A stretch of DNA of 7,785 nt, taken from Hyphomonadaceae bacterium UBA2389. GTDB taxonomy: Bacteria; Pseudomonadota; Alphaproteobacteria; Caulobacterales; Aquidulcibacteraceae. This document shows, piece by piece, positions 1 to 6,493 of this stretch. Within the stretch, counting starts at the first letter, position 1; each line of letters begins with the position of its first letter. The translations under genes and the position numbers were made by a program. The DNA lies in the NCBI GenBank assembly GCA_002343395.1, contig DDSN01000084.1, positions 12,074 through 19,858 on the forward strand. The letters run 5' to 3'. The notes beneath the pieces were generated by a model. The model was not told the origin of the DNA, did not search any database, and saw nothing but the letters and a program-made list of their open reading frames with translations.

Positions 1-448
1 CCCGCCGCAGCGCCGCCAGCGCCGCTTGCCGTTGCGCCGGCGTCATGTGCGCAAACGTTTCGGCGATGTTGTCGTGATAAATGGCGAGCGCGGCCTGGTC
101 CGCCGCGCGCAACCGCGCAAACGCAGCGCGCACCCGCTCAAGATCATAGGGCTCCGTCGATGCAATGACGAATGCTTCGCGCCGCGCGGCGGCGGCGGCG
201 CGGCGCGCCGCGCGAGAGTCGCCCCAGCTCTGAGAAAGTTCGGCGCGCACCTGCGGGCGGACCTCCTCCGGAAGCGACGCCACGAACGCGCGTGGCCCAG
301 GCATCCGCTCAACGACAGCGCTTGCGTTTTGCCGCTCCAAGCGCGCGCCGCTCGCCACAGCGCCGACGACAGCGCCCACAACAAGAAAGTTCAGCGCGCC
401 GGACAAAAACAGCAGCGTTCGCCAAGGGAAACGGCGCTCTTCGCTCAT
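1..448 (-). CDS. Membrane-anchored periplasmic sensor, heavy-metal-sensor-like (3' end cut by window)
   Basis: The frame opens with ATG at 448-446 and stays open for 149 codons to the left edge, so the C-terminus is missing. A short cytoplasmic N-terminus (MSEERRFPWR) precedes one hydrophobic segment at about residues 11-33. The rest is a charged, Ala/Arg-rich, probably all-helical domain with EEVRPQVRAEL near 61-71 and HMTPAQRQAALAAL at 134-147. An anchored helical hairpin ending in 'MTPxQR' is typical of the periplasmic heavy-metal sensor/ZraP/CnrX-like group (Metal_resist type); this assignment is by pattern only. The start overlaps the preceding stop by ATGA and has a GGAGG seven bases upstream, so it is co-translated with the anti-sigma candidate and probably controls it from the periplasm. 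The visible histidines are H125 and H134, next to M135. There is no N-terminal His pair, so metal binding is uncertain. Confidence 0.8.
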   Translation of the reverse strand, partial: MSEERRFPWRTLLFLSGALNFLVVGAVVGAVASGARLERQNASAVVERMPGPRAFVASLPEEVRPQVRAELSQSWGDSRAARRAAAAARREAFVIASTEPYDLERVRAAFARLRAADQAALAIYHDNIAETFAHMTPAQRQAALAALRR

Positions 449-861
449 CCCTCATCCTCCAGCGTCGGCGCCTCGAACGCCGACGCGAAATAGAACTCGT
501 CCACGTCGCTTGGCGGCGCGAGCATACCTCCGCCGTAGCCAATCAAGACGCCGAACACGGCGCACGCAGCCATGGCGAGCGCCGCTCGATAGTCAAACAC
601 GGGGCGGTTCGCCTTCTTCGCGGAAGATAGAATGCGCGCCGTCAGCAGCGAGAGATCGCCAACGTCCGCACGCGTGAGATCCAAGGCGGCGTCAATCTTG
701 CGCGCCTCCAGCAGGATCGCGTTCGCCTGCTCCGGATGCTCCAGCGTGTACGCCGCCGCGGCCTCGCGGTCGGACGCGGGCCAGCGTCCGCAGTCCGCAC
801 CGAAGGCTTCCGCCAAGCTCTGGAACCGAGCGCTATCCATTTTCTGCCCTCTCGCCTTCAT
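445..861 (-). CDS. Single-pass membrane protein, probable anti-sigma factor of the adjacent ECF sigma factor
   Basis: The protein has 138 residues if it starts at 861, where ATG overlaps the sigma-factor stop as ATGA. An internal ATG at 840 (M8) is a serious alternative: it has GAGAGGG six bases upstream and gives an N-terminus MDSARFQSLAEAFG. A soluble N-terminal part (1-91) carries the signature FGADCGRWPASDREAAAAY (20-38), then a helical stretch through LLEARKIDAALD (50-61). One membrane segment spans about 92-114, followed by a short acidic periplasmic tail. As I recall, 'RWP' proteins of this build sit beside ECF sigma factors in alphaproteobacteria. The likely role is to hold the sigma factor at the membrane and release it on a periplasmic signal; this rests on position and topology. 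It has only C24 and C100 and no HxxxCxxC motif, so it is not a zinc-type anti-sigma factor. Confidence 0.8.
   Translation of the reverse strand: MKARGQKMDSARFQSLAEAFGADCGRWPASDREAAAAYTLEHPEQANAILLEARKIDAALDLTRADVGDLSLLTARILSSAKKANRPVFDYRAALAMAACAVFGVLIGYGGGMLAPPSDVDEFYFASAFEAPTLEDEG
456..460 (-). promoter_or_regulatory. Ribosome binding site of the periplasmic sensor gene
   Basis: On the minus strand GGAGG ends seven bases before the ATG at 448. It lies inside the last codons of the upstream membrane-protein gene. Together with the ATGA stop/start overlap this fixes the start of the sensor gene and supports coupled translation. Confidence 0.7.
847..853 (-). promoter_or_regulatory. Shine-Dalgarno supporting an alternative start at 840
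   Basis: On the minus strand GAGAGGG is followed by six bases (CAGAAA) and then ATG at 840-838. This spacing is better than that of the longer start at 861, where GGAG lies ten bases upstream. With the 840 start the anti-sigma candidate has 131 residues and a 17-base gap after the sigma-factor stop. Confidence 0.45.
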
Positions 862-1436
862 GAGCGCGCAGCTCCGTCAGCATCGCCAATCAAGTCCTCA
901 ATCACATCCGCCAAAGCGGCTTTCAGGCTTCGCCGCCCTCGAGCCAGGAGCGACTCCAGTGCGTCCACGCTGACCTCCAGCATCTCGGCGGCTTCGATGT
1001 TGGTCCGCTCCTCGAAATGCACCAATGTGATGGCGGCGCGTTGCCGTTCCGGGAGCGCGCCGAGCGCGACGTGAACCTTTGACGCGCGCTGTCGCTCGAG
1101 CCAGGCCGCATTCGCCGAAGGCGCGCCATCGGCGACAGCCAAGCCGGCATCGGGATCCGGAGTTTCGCGCCGCCGACGCAACCGATCGTAGCAGAGATTG
1201 AGCGCAACGCGGTGCATCCAAGTCTCGAACTTCGCCGCGCCCGGGCGCCACTTGGGCGCTTCTTTCCAAACGCGGAGGAAGACTTCCTGCGCAACGTCTT
1301 CCGCTTCCGCGGCGTCGTTCAGCATGCGGCGCGCGAGGCCAACCATCCTCGGCAGGTGGCGACGCACCAACGCGCCAGCGGCGAGCGCATCGCCCGCCGC
1401 CGCCTTCCGGACGTCGTCTTCGTCCGGGTCGAGCAT
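858..1436 (-). CDS. ECF-type RNA polymerase sigma factor
   Basis: A 192-residue sigma-70 family protein of the extracytoplasmic-function type, holding only regions 2 and 4. Region 2 covers about residues 20-92: helical LVRRHLPRMVGLARRML, then the core-binding stretch AEAEDVAQEVFLRVWKEA (43-60) and the promoter-melting stretch around KFETWMHRVALNLCYDRLRR (69-88). A short linker (93-115) leads to region 4 at about 120-175, with ALPERQRAAITLVHFEE (127-143) and the helix-turn-helix NIEAAEMLEVSVDALESLLA (146-165) that reads the -35 element. It has the usual length for the family. ATG at 1436 is the only usable start: no start codon lies between it and the upstream in-frame TAA at 1466. GGGAGG sits eleven bases upstream. 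The gene heads a cassette with the membrane protein and the periplasmic sensor, which suggests it answers to an envelope signal and may drive its own promoter. The ECF subgroup was not determined. Confidence 0.95.
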   Translation of the reverse strand: MLDPDEDDVRKAAAGDALAAGALVRRHLPRMVGLARRMLNDAAEAEDVAQEVFLRVWKEAPKWRPGAAKFETWMHRVALNLCYDRLRRRRETPDPDAGLAVADGAPSANAAWLERQRASKVHVALGALPERQRAAITLVHFEERTNIEAAEMLEVSVDALESLLARGRRSLKAALADVIEDLIGDADGAARS

Positions 1437-1447
1437 GCGCGCCTTGA

Positions 1448-1453
1448 CCTCCC
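1448..1453 (-). promoter_or_regulatory. Likely ribosome binding site of the ECF sigma gene
   Basis: GGGAGG on the minus strand ends eleven bases before the ATG at 1436. The spacing is slightly long, but this is the only purine-rich match in the leader near the start. Confidence 0.45.
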
Positions 1454-1515
1454 GCCCCGTGCGTTAACCTTGCCCCATGATCCACTCTGGCCCACGCGTA
1501 CACAAGAACTCCCGC

Positions 1516-1543
1516 ATCGATACACTCCCGCTTATGGGGTCAA
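1516..1543 (-). promoter_or_regulatory. Candidate promoter of the sigma-factor cassette (tentative)
   Basis: The 118-base gap 1437-1554 is the only intergenic space in the window of more than about a dozen bases. On the minus strand TTGACC (1543-1538) is followed by a 15-base spacer and TATCGA (1522-1517). The first hexamer matches a sigma-70 -35 box well and could also be read as an ECF-type TGACCC. The -10 match is poor and the spacing short. No strong stem followed by a T-run was seen in the gap, so readthrough from glnE is also possible. Confidence 0.25.
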
Positions 1544-1554
1544 ACGCGGTCAGC

Positions 1555-4395
1555 TCAGCGATCCGTCGCCGGGCGGTCCAGAATTTCCATGAAAACCTCC
1601 CTCGCCGCCGCCTGGCGCGCTTTGAGGAGCGGTTCGACCTCGGCGAAATCAGCCACGCCGGCCAACGTCGCCAGCTTCTGACGCAGCGGGATGGGGAAGC
1701 TCTCGGGCGCCGCCCCGGGCCCCAGGCAGACCCGAAGGGCGTGCTGGAGGTCGCTCTGAAAGCGCCAGGCTTGCATCAGGGCGTCGGCGTCCTCGGTGGA
1801 CAACAAGCCCTGCTCGGCGAACCGCAGGATAGCCTCGCCCGTGTTCACGCCAACCCGAGCATCAAATGCTTGGCCCGCGGTCAGCAACAAAGCTTGCACG
1901 GCGAACTCGATATCGACGAAACCGCCTGGGGTCAGTTTGAAATCCCAATGCGATTGTGGGGGGCGTTCCCGCTCCATCAACGCGCGCATCTCCCTGACAT
2001 CCGTCAACACCCTGGCGACGCCCCTACTCCGGGAGAGAGCGTCACGAGCGATGTCACTTGCGCAGCGACCAAGGCTGACGTCGCCAGCCACTGGCCGGAG
2101 TCGTGTCAGCGCTTGCAGCTCCCAGGTCCATGCGTCCTCGTTGTAGTAGCGCTCAAATGAAGACAACCGAACCGCAACGGGCCCCTTAGAGCCGGAGGGA
2201 CGCAACTTGGTGTCGATTTCATAGAGCGCTCCTTCCTCGGTTGGGGCCGAAAGGGCGCTGATCAAGCGTTGGGTCAAGCGCGTGTAAAAGTCGCCGGAGG
2301 ATAAATCCGGGGAATCGTAGACGACCATGATATCAAGATCGGAGCCCTGCGCGAGTTCGCGTCCCCCGAGCTTTCCAAGCGCAAGGACGGCGAAGGCCCC
2401 CGGCTGAGCGCCATAAAGCCTCTCGGTCTCCTCCAAGGCTGCTTGCGCCATCGCATGAACGCAGGCGTCCGCCAACTCACTCAGGGCGCCGGCGATAAGG
2501 CCTGGCTCGACAAGCCCTTCGATAAGTTGAACGCCGACCCGAAACTGCGCTTCCCGCTGATATCGCCGCGCCGCGTTCAGTTTCGCTTCAAACCCGCTCT
2601 CGCTCGCAAGCCGCTCTCCGAGCTCCGCAAGCCGGGCGTTAGGCCGATCATCACGGAGCGGCTTTAGAAACTCTGGTTCCGTGAGCGCATCCAAGAGAGC
2701 TGGGCGTTTCGCCAGCTCACCCGCGAGCCTCGGCGCAACGCTGAGTACGCGTGCAAACAGATCTAAAAACGCGGGCCGCGCCTCCAACAGAGAAAGCAAC
2801 TGCACGCCAGCGCCCAAGCTCGCGAAAAACGCTTCAAAACGTTTGAAAACATCGTCGGCTTCGCCGGCAGCGGCTAACGCCCGCAACAGTTTTGGCGTGA
2901 GGCGGGTCAGCAGCTCCCGCGCGCGTTCGGAGCGCATCGCGCGTATCCGGCCATGATGCCAGCCACGTATTGCCTGGCTGACATAGGTTGGATCCGAAAA
3001 CCCGAGTTTTCCGATGGTGGATAATGTTTCGGCGTGATCTTCCACGCCTGTAAAAATCAAACTGCCCAGCGGGTCAGCAAGGCTCTCGCCACGGCCAAAG
3101 AGTTTGTGATCGATTTCGGACACTATCATGCGGCGCATTACCAGCGCCGCGTCGAACTCCGCCAAACTCTCGAACCCCGCGAGGGCAGCCACGCGTGCGC
3201 GCGCCTCTGGATCGCGTGGCGCCTGGTGGGTCTGCGCGTCCTCCAGCATTTGGATGCGATGCTCAACCTCCCGGAAAAATACATACGCTTCATGCAGAGC
3301 GTCGCGGGCGTCCCCGGAAATGGCCCCGGCGGCGGCCAGCGCATCAAGCGCGGCGAGGGTTCCGCTTCCGCGCAGTTTCCGGTTCCGCCCTCCGAGGATG
3401 AGTTGTTGCGTCTGCGCGAACAGCTCAATGTCGCGGATGCCGCCCCTGCCAAGTTTGACGTCGAACACCGGATCATCGAGTTCGGCGCTCTTGTGGGTCG
3501 ACAGTATCTGCCGCTTTATCGAGTGAACGTCCTCCACCGCGGCGAAGTCGAGGTGCTTGCGCCAGATGAACGGCTCCAGCGACTGCAAGAACGCGCGTCC
3601 CGTCGCGCGATCTCCGGCGGCGGCCCGCGCCTTGATAAACGCGGCGCGCTCCCAATTCTGTCCAAGCGTTTGATAGTAGTGCTCGGCAGCGGCGATAGAC
3701 ACAGCAACCGGGGTGGAGCCGGGATCGGGACGCAGCCGAAGGTCGGTGCGAAAAACGTAGCCTTCCGCGGTCACTTCCTGCAGCACGCGCACCAGCGGCG
3801 AAACCAAGCGCACCGCCGCAACGCGCGGCTCGCGCGCTTTGCCCGCGATAAGGCGTTCACTATCGAAGAACACCGAAAAGTCGATGTCGCTCGAGTAGTT
3901 GAGTTCGCCCGCGCCCATTTTACCCATGGCGATCAGCGAAAACCCCGCGATCGGACCTTCATCGCCGTCGCCATCATCCTGAATCGCATCGCCGCCGCCG
4001 AGGTCGCACTCACGCACCGCGACCGCTAAAGCAGCTCGAAGCGCGGCGTCGGCGAAACGGGTCAGCGCGCCAGTCACCTGCAGGAGCGGCCACGCTCTCG
4101 AAAGGTCGGCTACCGCGATCGCCAGGTGCGCGATATCCTTCGCGTAGCGAAGCCGAAGCATCGCCTCGGCGATAGGCGGCGGCGATTCTTCAACGTCATG
4201 GGCCTCGGCCAATGCAAGGTCCAGCATGCGCGTTGGCCAATCGCCTTCGACCTCAGCAAGCAAGTCATCGCGACGCCCGATCAACCGCCTGAGGTACGGC
4301 GCGTGTTCAGAGGCGGCCGCGAGCGCGTTGCTCCAATCGCCATACCCAGCGGTCGGACTTGTGCTCCGAACGATCGCGGAGGTGACGGCGCGCAT
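1555..4395 (-). CDS. glnE: Bifunctional glutamine synthetase adenylyltransferase / adenylyl-removing enzyme
   Basis: GlnE attaches AMP to a tyrosine of glutamine synthetase to switch it off and removes it by phosphorolysis, under control of PII protein and glutamine, in the cytoplasm. The 946-residue protein is close to full family length and shows both halves. The N-terminal (adenylyl-removing) nucleotidyltransferase fold has MGKMGAGELNYSSDIDF (157-173), with metal-binding D170 and D172, and KLGRGGIRDIEL (314-325). The C-terminal (adenylyltransferase) fold has LGKLGGRELAQGSDLDIMV (673-691), with D686 and D688, and KLTPGGFVDIEF (820-831). Each half is followed by helical regulatory segments. 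Both active sites therefore look intact. An acidic stretch (about 136-147, DAIQDDGDGDEG) precedes the first catalytic motif. The ATG at 4395 shares its first base with the kinase stop (TGATG), so translation is probably coupled to the upstream two-component pair. Confidence 0.97.
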   Translation of the reverse strand: MRAVTSAIVRSTSPTAGYGDWSNALAAASEHAPYLRRLIGRRDDLLAEVEGDWPTRMLDLALAEAHDVEESPPPIAEAMLRLRYAKDIAHLAIAVADLSRAWPLLQVTGALTRFADAALRAALAVAVRECDLGGGDAIQDDGDGDEGPIAGFSLIAMGKMGAGELNYSSDIDFSVFFDSERLIAGKAREPRVAAVRLVSPLVRVLQEVTAEGYVFRTDLRLRPDPGSTPVAVSIAAAEHYYQTLGQNWERAAFIKARAAAGDRATGRAFLQSLEPFIWRKHLDFAAVEDVHSIKRQILSTHKSAELDDPVFDVKLGRGGIRDIELFAQTQQLILGGRNRKLRGSGTLAALDALAAAGAISGDARDALHEAYVFFREVEHRIQMLEDAQTHQAPRDPEARARVAALAGFESLAEFDAALVMRRMIVSEIDHKLFGRGESLADPLGSLIFTGVEDHAETLSTIGKLGFSDPTYVSQAIRGWHHGRIRAMRSERARELLTRLTPKLLRALAAAGEADDVFKRFEAFFASLGAGVQLLSLLEARPAFLDLFARVLSVAPRLAGELAKRPALLDALTEPEFLKPLRDDRPNARLAELGERLASESGFEAKLNAARRYQREAQFRVGVQLIEGLVEPGLIAGALSELADACVHAMAQAALEETERLYGAQPGAFAVLALGKLGGRELAQGSDLDIMVVYDSPDLSSGDFYTRLTQRLISALSAPTEEGALYEIDTKLRPSGSKGPVAVRLSSFERYYNEDAWTWELQALTRLRPVAGDVSLGRCASDIARDALSRSRGVARVLTDVREMRALMERERPPQSHWDFKLTPGGFVDIEFAVQALLLTAGQAFDARVGVNTGEAILRFAEQGLLSTEDADALMQAWRFQSDLQHALRVCLGPGAAPESFPIPLRQKLATLAGVADFAEVEPLLKARQAAAREVFMEILDRPATDR

Positions 4396-5813
4396 CAGCG
4401 CCGCGCCTCACGTGTCTCGGCGGACATTTCCGCCGGCAACACCAGCGCCGCGCCGAGCCCGTGTCGATCTCCGACCGCCAAGCCGTCGCGGAGATGCAAA
4501 CCGCCTTGGTGAAGGCGCGCGACAGCAGCGACAAGACTCAGTCCCAAGCCCGCTCCAGGCGTCGAGCGCGCGCTTTCCAACCGCACAAACCGCTCCATCG
4601 CGCGATCCCTGTCCGCGGGATCGATCCCCGGACCGTCATCCGACACGCACACTTCGACGCGGCCATCCGGCCGCCGCTGTGCGCGCACCTCCACGTGACC
4701 GCCCACGGGTGTGTACTTAAGCGCGTTCTCTATCAGATTGGATACCGCCTGCGTGAGCAAACCGGCCTCGCCGCGCACGACAAGATCATCGCCAATCTCG
4801 CCTTGGAGGGTGCGTCCTTCGTCCTCCGCCGCAGGCGCGTAAAACTCGACCAACTCCCGCAAGAACCCCGATACGTCAACGCTTTCAAACCGCCAGTTCG
4901 CGTTTGCTTCAACCCGCGCGAGCTTCAAGATCGCGGCAAACATCGCCAGCAATCCGTCAGCTTCATCGAGCGCTTTGCGCAGCGCCTCCCTGTCGCGGAT
5001 AGAATCCGGAGGCGCCTCGAGTGCGTTCTCAAGTTTTTGGCGAAAGCGCGTCAACGGCGATCGGAGGTCGTGGGCGATCGCATCCCCGGCCGTGCGCGAC
5101 ACCTGCATGAGGCGTTCAAGGCGATCCAACATCTCGTTCAGAGCGATCGCGAGCTCATCAAACTCGTCGCCCTCGCCGCGAACCGGCGCGCGACGCTTCA
5201 TATCGCCCGCCATCACATCGTGCGTGGTGTTGGTCAGAGCTTCAACGCGTCGCGACGCAATCCACGCGCCGACAAGGCCCGTCGCCAACGCGATCAGGAG
5301 TCCCATGACTCCAACGGTCCAAAGCACGCGTGTGATTCTGCCGGAGATAATGGCGGTGTCGCCCAAATCCCTGGCCACGAGCAGGATTGGTCCGTTCAGC
5401 AACCTCCCCACGCGCCCGCGTGCGCGGCCCTTGCCCGCTCCGTCAGCATCGACCGGGCGGTCGAAATCAAAACTGATACGTTCCCAGTCTTGCCTCGGAA
5501 GCGCGGGAAGTTGCTGGAAATCCCCGGCGAGAACCGCCCCGTCGCTCTCGGCGAGCACATACAGAAATGGCCCCGGTCGCGCCGCCCGTTCGACAATCTC
5601 CTGATTGAGACGCCGTATCCCGCCTTCGGCATAAGCACGCTCGAGGCTCAGGAACTCCTGGTCAGCAAGCGCATCCGAGTCCGCCGCCAGCTGGCCTACT
5701 GTCGCGAAGTACACATAGCCAAGCAGCGCCAGCACAAGCGAAAGCACCAAGCCCGCCTGCGCCAGCGCCAGCCTGAATGTCGTGGTTCGAAGAAGCGTGA
5801 GGTCCGCCCTCAT
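4395..5813 (-). CDS. Membrane sensor histidine kinase (HAMP, HisKA, HATPase)
   Basis: A 472-residue inner-membrane kinase expected to phosphorylate the adjacent response regulator. Two membrane segments (about 15-37 and 162-185) flank a periplasmic sensor region of roughly 120 residues with no fold I recognise. A HAMP linker follows (about 186-238). The dimerisation/phosphoacceptor helix carries GDAIAHDLRSPLTRFRQKLE (243-262), with phosphoacceptor H248. The ATP-binding domain shows the N box SNLIENALKYT (358-368), the G1 box SDDGPGID (391-398) and the G2 box GAGLGLSLVA (420-429). All catalytic motifs are present. The start overlaps the regulator stop as ATGA. GGAGG lies just one base before the ATG, so translation probably depends on ribosomes finishing the regulator gene. 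The stop overlaps the glnE start. The signal is unknown; the HtrA protease upstream makes envelope stress a reasonable guess. Confidence 0.95.
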   Translation of the reverse strand: MRADLTLLRTTTFRLALAQAGLVLSLVLALLGYVYFATVGQLAADSDALADQEFLSLERAYAEGGIRRLNQEIVERAARPGPFLYVLAESDGAVLAGDFQQLPALPRQDWERISFDFDRPVDADGAGKGRARGRVGRLLNGPILLVARDLGDTAIISGRITRVLWTVGVMGLLIALATGLVGAWIASRRVEALTNTTHDVMAGDMKRRAPVRGEGDEFDELAIALNEMLDRLERLMQVSRTAGDAIAHDLRSPLTRFRQKLENALEAPPDSIRDREALRKALDEADGLLAMFAAILKLARVEANANWRFESVDVSGFLRELVEFYAPAAEDEGRTLQGEIGDDLVVRGEAGLLTQAVSNLIENALKYTPVGGHVEVRAQRRPDGRVEVCVSDDGPGIDPADRDRAMERFVRLESARSTPGAGLGLSLVAAVARLHQGGLHLRDGLAVGDRHGLGAALVLPAEMSAETREARR

Positions 5814-6478
5814 GCCTCCAGTCGATAACCCGAACCCCGCACCGTATGCAAAAGCGACTGAGCGAAATCGCGATCAATCTTCGAGCGCAACCGCGAAATA
5901 TGCACGTCGATCACGTTTGTTTGCGGATCGAAATGATAATCCCACACGTTCTCAAGCAGCATTTTGCGCGTGACCGTCTGCCCGGCGTTGCGCATCAAAT
6001 ACTCAAGGAGGCGGAACTCGCGCGGTTGGAGGTCCAGTTTCTTGCCGCCGCGCTTCACCGTTCGCCCAAGCAGGTCCATCTCGAGGTCGCCCACCTGCAG
6101 ACGCGTCTGCACGTCGCGATTGCGCCCGTGCCAAAGCGCGCGCACGCGTGCAAGCAGCTCACGCGTCGAGAACGGCTTTCCAAGATAGTCATTGGCGCCG
6201 GCGTTCAGGCCCTCGACGCGATGGTCTTCATCGTGAAGCGCCGAGAGGATCAGAACAGGCGTCGACACGCCGTGCTCTCGAAGATCGCGAACAATCGCGA
6301 CGCCCAACTTCTTAGGCAACATCCGATCCAAGACGATCACGTCGAACCCGCCAGTCAGAGCCATGGCCTGACCGGCCTCACCGTCATTGGCCACCTCAAC
6401 TTCGTGGTCGTCCGCGATCAAGGATGCGCGGACGCTCTCGGCCATGTCGGCGTCGTCCTCAACAACAAGTACGCGCAT
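5810..6478 (-). CDS. OmpR/PhoB-family DNA-binding response regulator
   Basis: A 222-residue two-domain regulator of usual length. The receiver domain (1 to about 115) has the acidic pair in VVEDDAD (5-11), phosphoacceptor D51 in VIVLDRMLP (47-55), the switch residue S79 in LILSA (76-80) and K101 in GKPF (100-103). The winged-helix output domain (about 125-221) includes LQPREFRLLEYLM and NVIDVHISRLRSKID, with a terminal VRGSGYRLE, all standard for the OmpR/PhoB group. It is expected to bind DNA as a dimer after phosphorylation by the kinase encoded immediately downstream with an ATGA overlap. Its own Shine-Dalgarno GAGGAG overlaps the stop codon of the protease gene, so both are probably expressed together and the regulator may control this operon. 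Its targets cannot be read from the window. Confidence 0.96.
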   Translation of the reverse strand: MRVLVVEDDADMAESVRASLIADDHEVEVANDGEAGQAMALTGGFDVIVLDRMLPKKLGVAIVRDLREHGVSTPVLILSALHDEDHRVEGLNAGANDYLGKPFSTRELLARVRALWHGRNRDVQTRLQVGDLEMDLLGRTVKRGGKKLDLQPREFRLLEYLMRNAGQTVTRKMLLENVWDYHFDPQTNVIDVHISRLRSKIDRDFAQSLLHTVRGSGYRLEA

Positions 6479-6487
6479 GGGCAGTCG

Positions 6488-6493
6488 CTCCTC
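6488..6493 (-). promoter_or_regulatory. Ribosome binding site of the response regulator, overlapping the HtrA stop codon
   Basis: On the minus strand GAGGAG begins inside the TGA stop of the protease gene (6494-6492) and ends nine bases before the regulator ATG at 6478. The 13-base gap leaves no room for a separate promoter close to the start, which supports co-transcription and coupling. Confidence 0.7.

Noticed and set aside
43..384. A 113-codon minus-strand frame at the left end
   Set aside because: It is another frame of the real sensor gene (448 to the edge). Its product is a low-complexity Arg/Ala/Ser chain, and it lacks the coupling and ribosome-site evidence of the other frame.
1477..1504. 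A second possible sigma-70 promoter in the gap (TTGTGT, 17 bases, GATCAT)
   Set aside because: Only the spacing is good; both boxes match the consensus poorly, so it is not better than chance in a 118-base gap.
1473..1540. Inverted repeat ccccat ... atgggg flanking the gap before the sigma gene
   Set aside because: Six-base arms with a 55-base loop are expected by chance and there is no T-run, so it is neither a terminator nor a convincing operator.
3034..4029. A 331-codon plus-strand frame antisense to glnE
   Set aside because: It lies wholly within the glnE coding region, which has both catalytic sites intact. The product has no recognisable motif.
4461..5828. A 455-codon open frame on the plus strand, antisense to the histidine kinase
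   Set aside because: It mirrors a well-supported kinase gene. Its product is Arg/His-rich and has no recognisable domain. Long antisense frames are common at this GC content.
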